This document shows positions 63,217 through 64,000 of a DNA stretch of 64,000 nucleotides, in pieces. The DNA comes from Shewanella colwelliana ATCC 39565 (lineage in GTDB: Bacteria > Pseudomonadota > Gammaproteobacteria > Enterobacterales > Shewanellaceae), in contig NZ_KI912480.1 of NCBI RefSeq assembly GCF_000518705.1, positions 44,713 through 108,712 of the forward strand. Reading direction: 5' to 3'. Both the position numbers and the translations under genes were made by a program. Positions within the stretch are counted from its first letter, which is position 1, and each line of letters begins with the position of its first letter. Below the pieces are notes generated by a model. It was not told the origin of the DNA, did not search any database, and saw only the letters and a list, made by a program, of their open reading frames with translations.

Positions 63217-64000
63217 TATAAGAACTCTTCTCCGCCACCGCCGCCAAGGATGATTTCACCCGCATCACTAAGGCGTCTAGCAATAGACAAGATCTCTTTT
63301 TGAGCCACTTCAACTTCGCTGATGCGAATTGGACCCATTGCCTCTAAATCATCTTTAAGTAGTTCTGCCGCACGTTTAGACATGTTACGTAGAATCTTAT
63401 CTTTAAGCAGATCGTCAGCCCCTTTCAACGCCTTCATCAGTACGTCTTGTTGTACTTCGCGTAGTAAGGTTTGTATGCCCATATCGTCCACATCAGAGAG
63501 GTTTTCAAATACAAACATCAGATCTTGGATCTGCTGTGCCATCTCTTCATCAGATTCGCGCATAGTTTCCATTAGCTGACTTTCTACCCCGGTATCGAGG
63601 TAGTTCATAATGTTAGCTGCCGCCTTCAGACCACCCATCTTAGCGGCTTGCGCACCGCCTTGACCGGCAAACTGTTTTTCCATGATGTCATTAAGCTCTT
63701 GCAGTGCAGCTGGCTGAACCTCTTCTAGATTTGCAATACGCATCATTAAATCGAGACGGGTATTTTCTGGCGCCTGTGCAAAAATTTCTGCAGCTTGATC
63801 TGGCTCCAAGTAGGACAAAACAATGGTTTGGATCTGAGGGTGCTCGTTTTGAATGATGGTCGCAACTTGTCTTGCATCCATCCATTTCAACGATTCTAGA
63901 CCCTTAGCCCCACCGCCCATAATGATCTGTTCAATCAGATTACCCGCCTTATCTTCACCTAAGGCGGCAGTTAATGCCTTTCTGACAAACTCTTCACTAT
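63216..64000 (-). CDS. fliG: Flagellar switch protein FliG, 5' end missing
   Basis: FliG is the torque-generating C-ring protein that contacts the stator. The reading frame stays open to the window edge, so the N-terminal domain is missing. The visible part has EHPQIQTIVLSYLEPDQAAEIF, the E-H-P-Q motif region, and MDARQVATIIQNEHPQ. The C-terminal charged helix reads FVFENLSDVDDMGIQTLLREV, followed by MSKRAAELLKDDLEAMGPIR. The C-terminal sequence ends in G-G-G-G-G-E-E-F-L. Confidence 0.96.
   Translation of the reverse strand, partial: SEEFVRKALTAALGEDKAGNLIEQIIMGGGAKGLESLKWMDARQVATIIQNEHPQIQTIVLSYLEPDQAAEIFAQAPENTRLDLMMRIANLEEVQPAALQELNDIMEKQFAGQGGAQAAKMGGLKAAANIMNYLDTGVESQLMETMRESDEEMAQQIQDLMFVFENLSDVDDMGIQTLLREVQQDVLMKALKGADDLLKDKILRNMSKRAAELLKDDLEAMGPIRISEVEVAQKEILSIARRLSDAGEIILGGGGGEEFL

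Overview
The window looks like a chromosomal segment of a marine gammaproteobacterium, most likely Shewanella or a close relative. This is inferred from the polar-flagellum gene order (fliG to fliR, flhB, flhA, flhF, flhG, fliA, cheY, cheZ, cheA, cheB, parC, parP, cheW, DUF2802), the cysD/cysN/SLC13 sulfur cluster, and a rfaH-linked Wzx/Wzy polysaccharide locus. Nearly everything is on the minus strand, so operons read from high to low coordinates. No rRNA, tRNA, CRISPR array, transposase or prophage was seen.

Region 1 (1-4.9 kb): sulfate assimilation, cysD - four-helix-bundle gene - cysN - SLC13 permease. The four-helix-bundle gene splits cysD from cysN and is flanked by degenerate repeats, a family also seen as a 35-bp tandem repeat at the left edge. 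Region 2 (5-9.3 kb): accessory genes: an unknown membrane protein, a PHP-type phosphatase, a 14-copy heptamer repeat running into the end of a 34-residue membrane protein, and rfbA coupled to a pRiA4b ORF-3-like gene.

Region 3 (9.4-32.7 kb): surface polysaccharide locus. The gene for the antiterminator RfaH lies upstream of an ops element (31611-31622). A long operon follows: Wza/WbfF-like export protein, a second four-helix-bundle gene, Wzz, an aldolase fusion, HAD phosphatase, CMP-sugar synthetase, Wzx, Wzy, an HP-motif glycosyltransferase candidate, CapE/CapF/2-epimerase (UDP-L-FucNAc), a GT4 transferase, GNAT, DegT aminotransferase, PglC-like initiating transferase and a WbpM/PglF-like dehydratase. 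An intrinsic terminator follows, then a GlmM paralogue that could supply UDP-GlcNAc precursor. The inferred repeat unit starts with a bacillosamine-type sugar, contains L-FucNAc and probably a CMP-activated ulosonic acid. The part from about 20 to 27 kb is visibly AT-rich, as expected for exchanged O-antigen genes.

Region 4 (33-37 kb): a POT peptide transporter, an RssB-like response regulator and an MlaA-like protein that lacks a lipobox cysteine. Region 5 (37-64 kb): flagellar and chemotaxis genes. A FliK-like/FlhB-tail-like pair on the plus strand faces the large minus-strand flagellar/chemotaxis block. A clear sigma-54 promoter precedes flhA. CheA has three copies of a short acidic motif where a P2 domain would be expected; the motif resembles the CheY-binding ends of FliM and CheZ in the same window. 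The window ends inside fliG.
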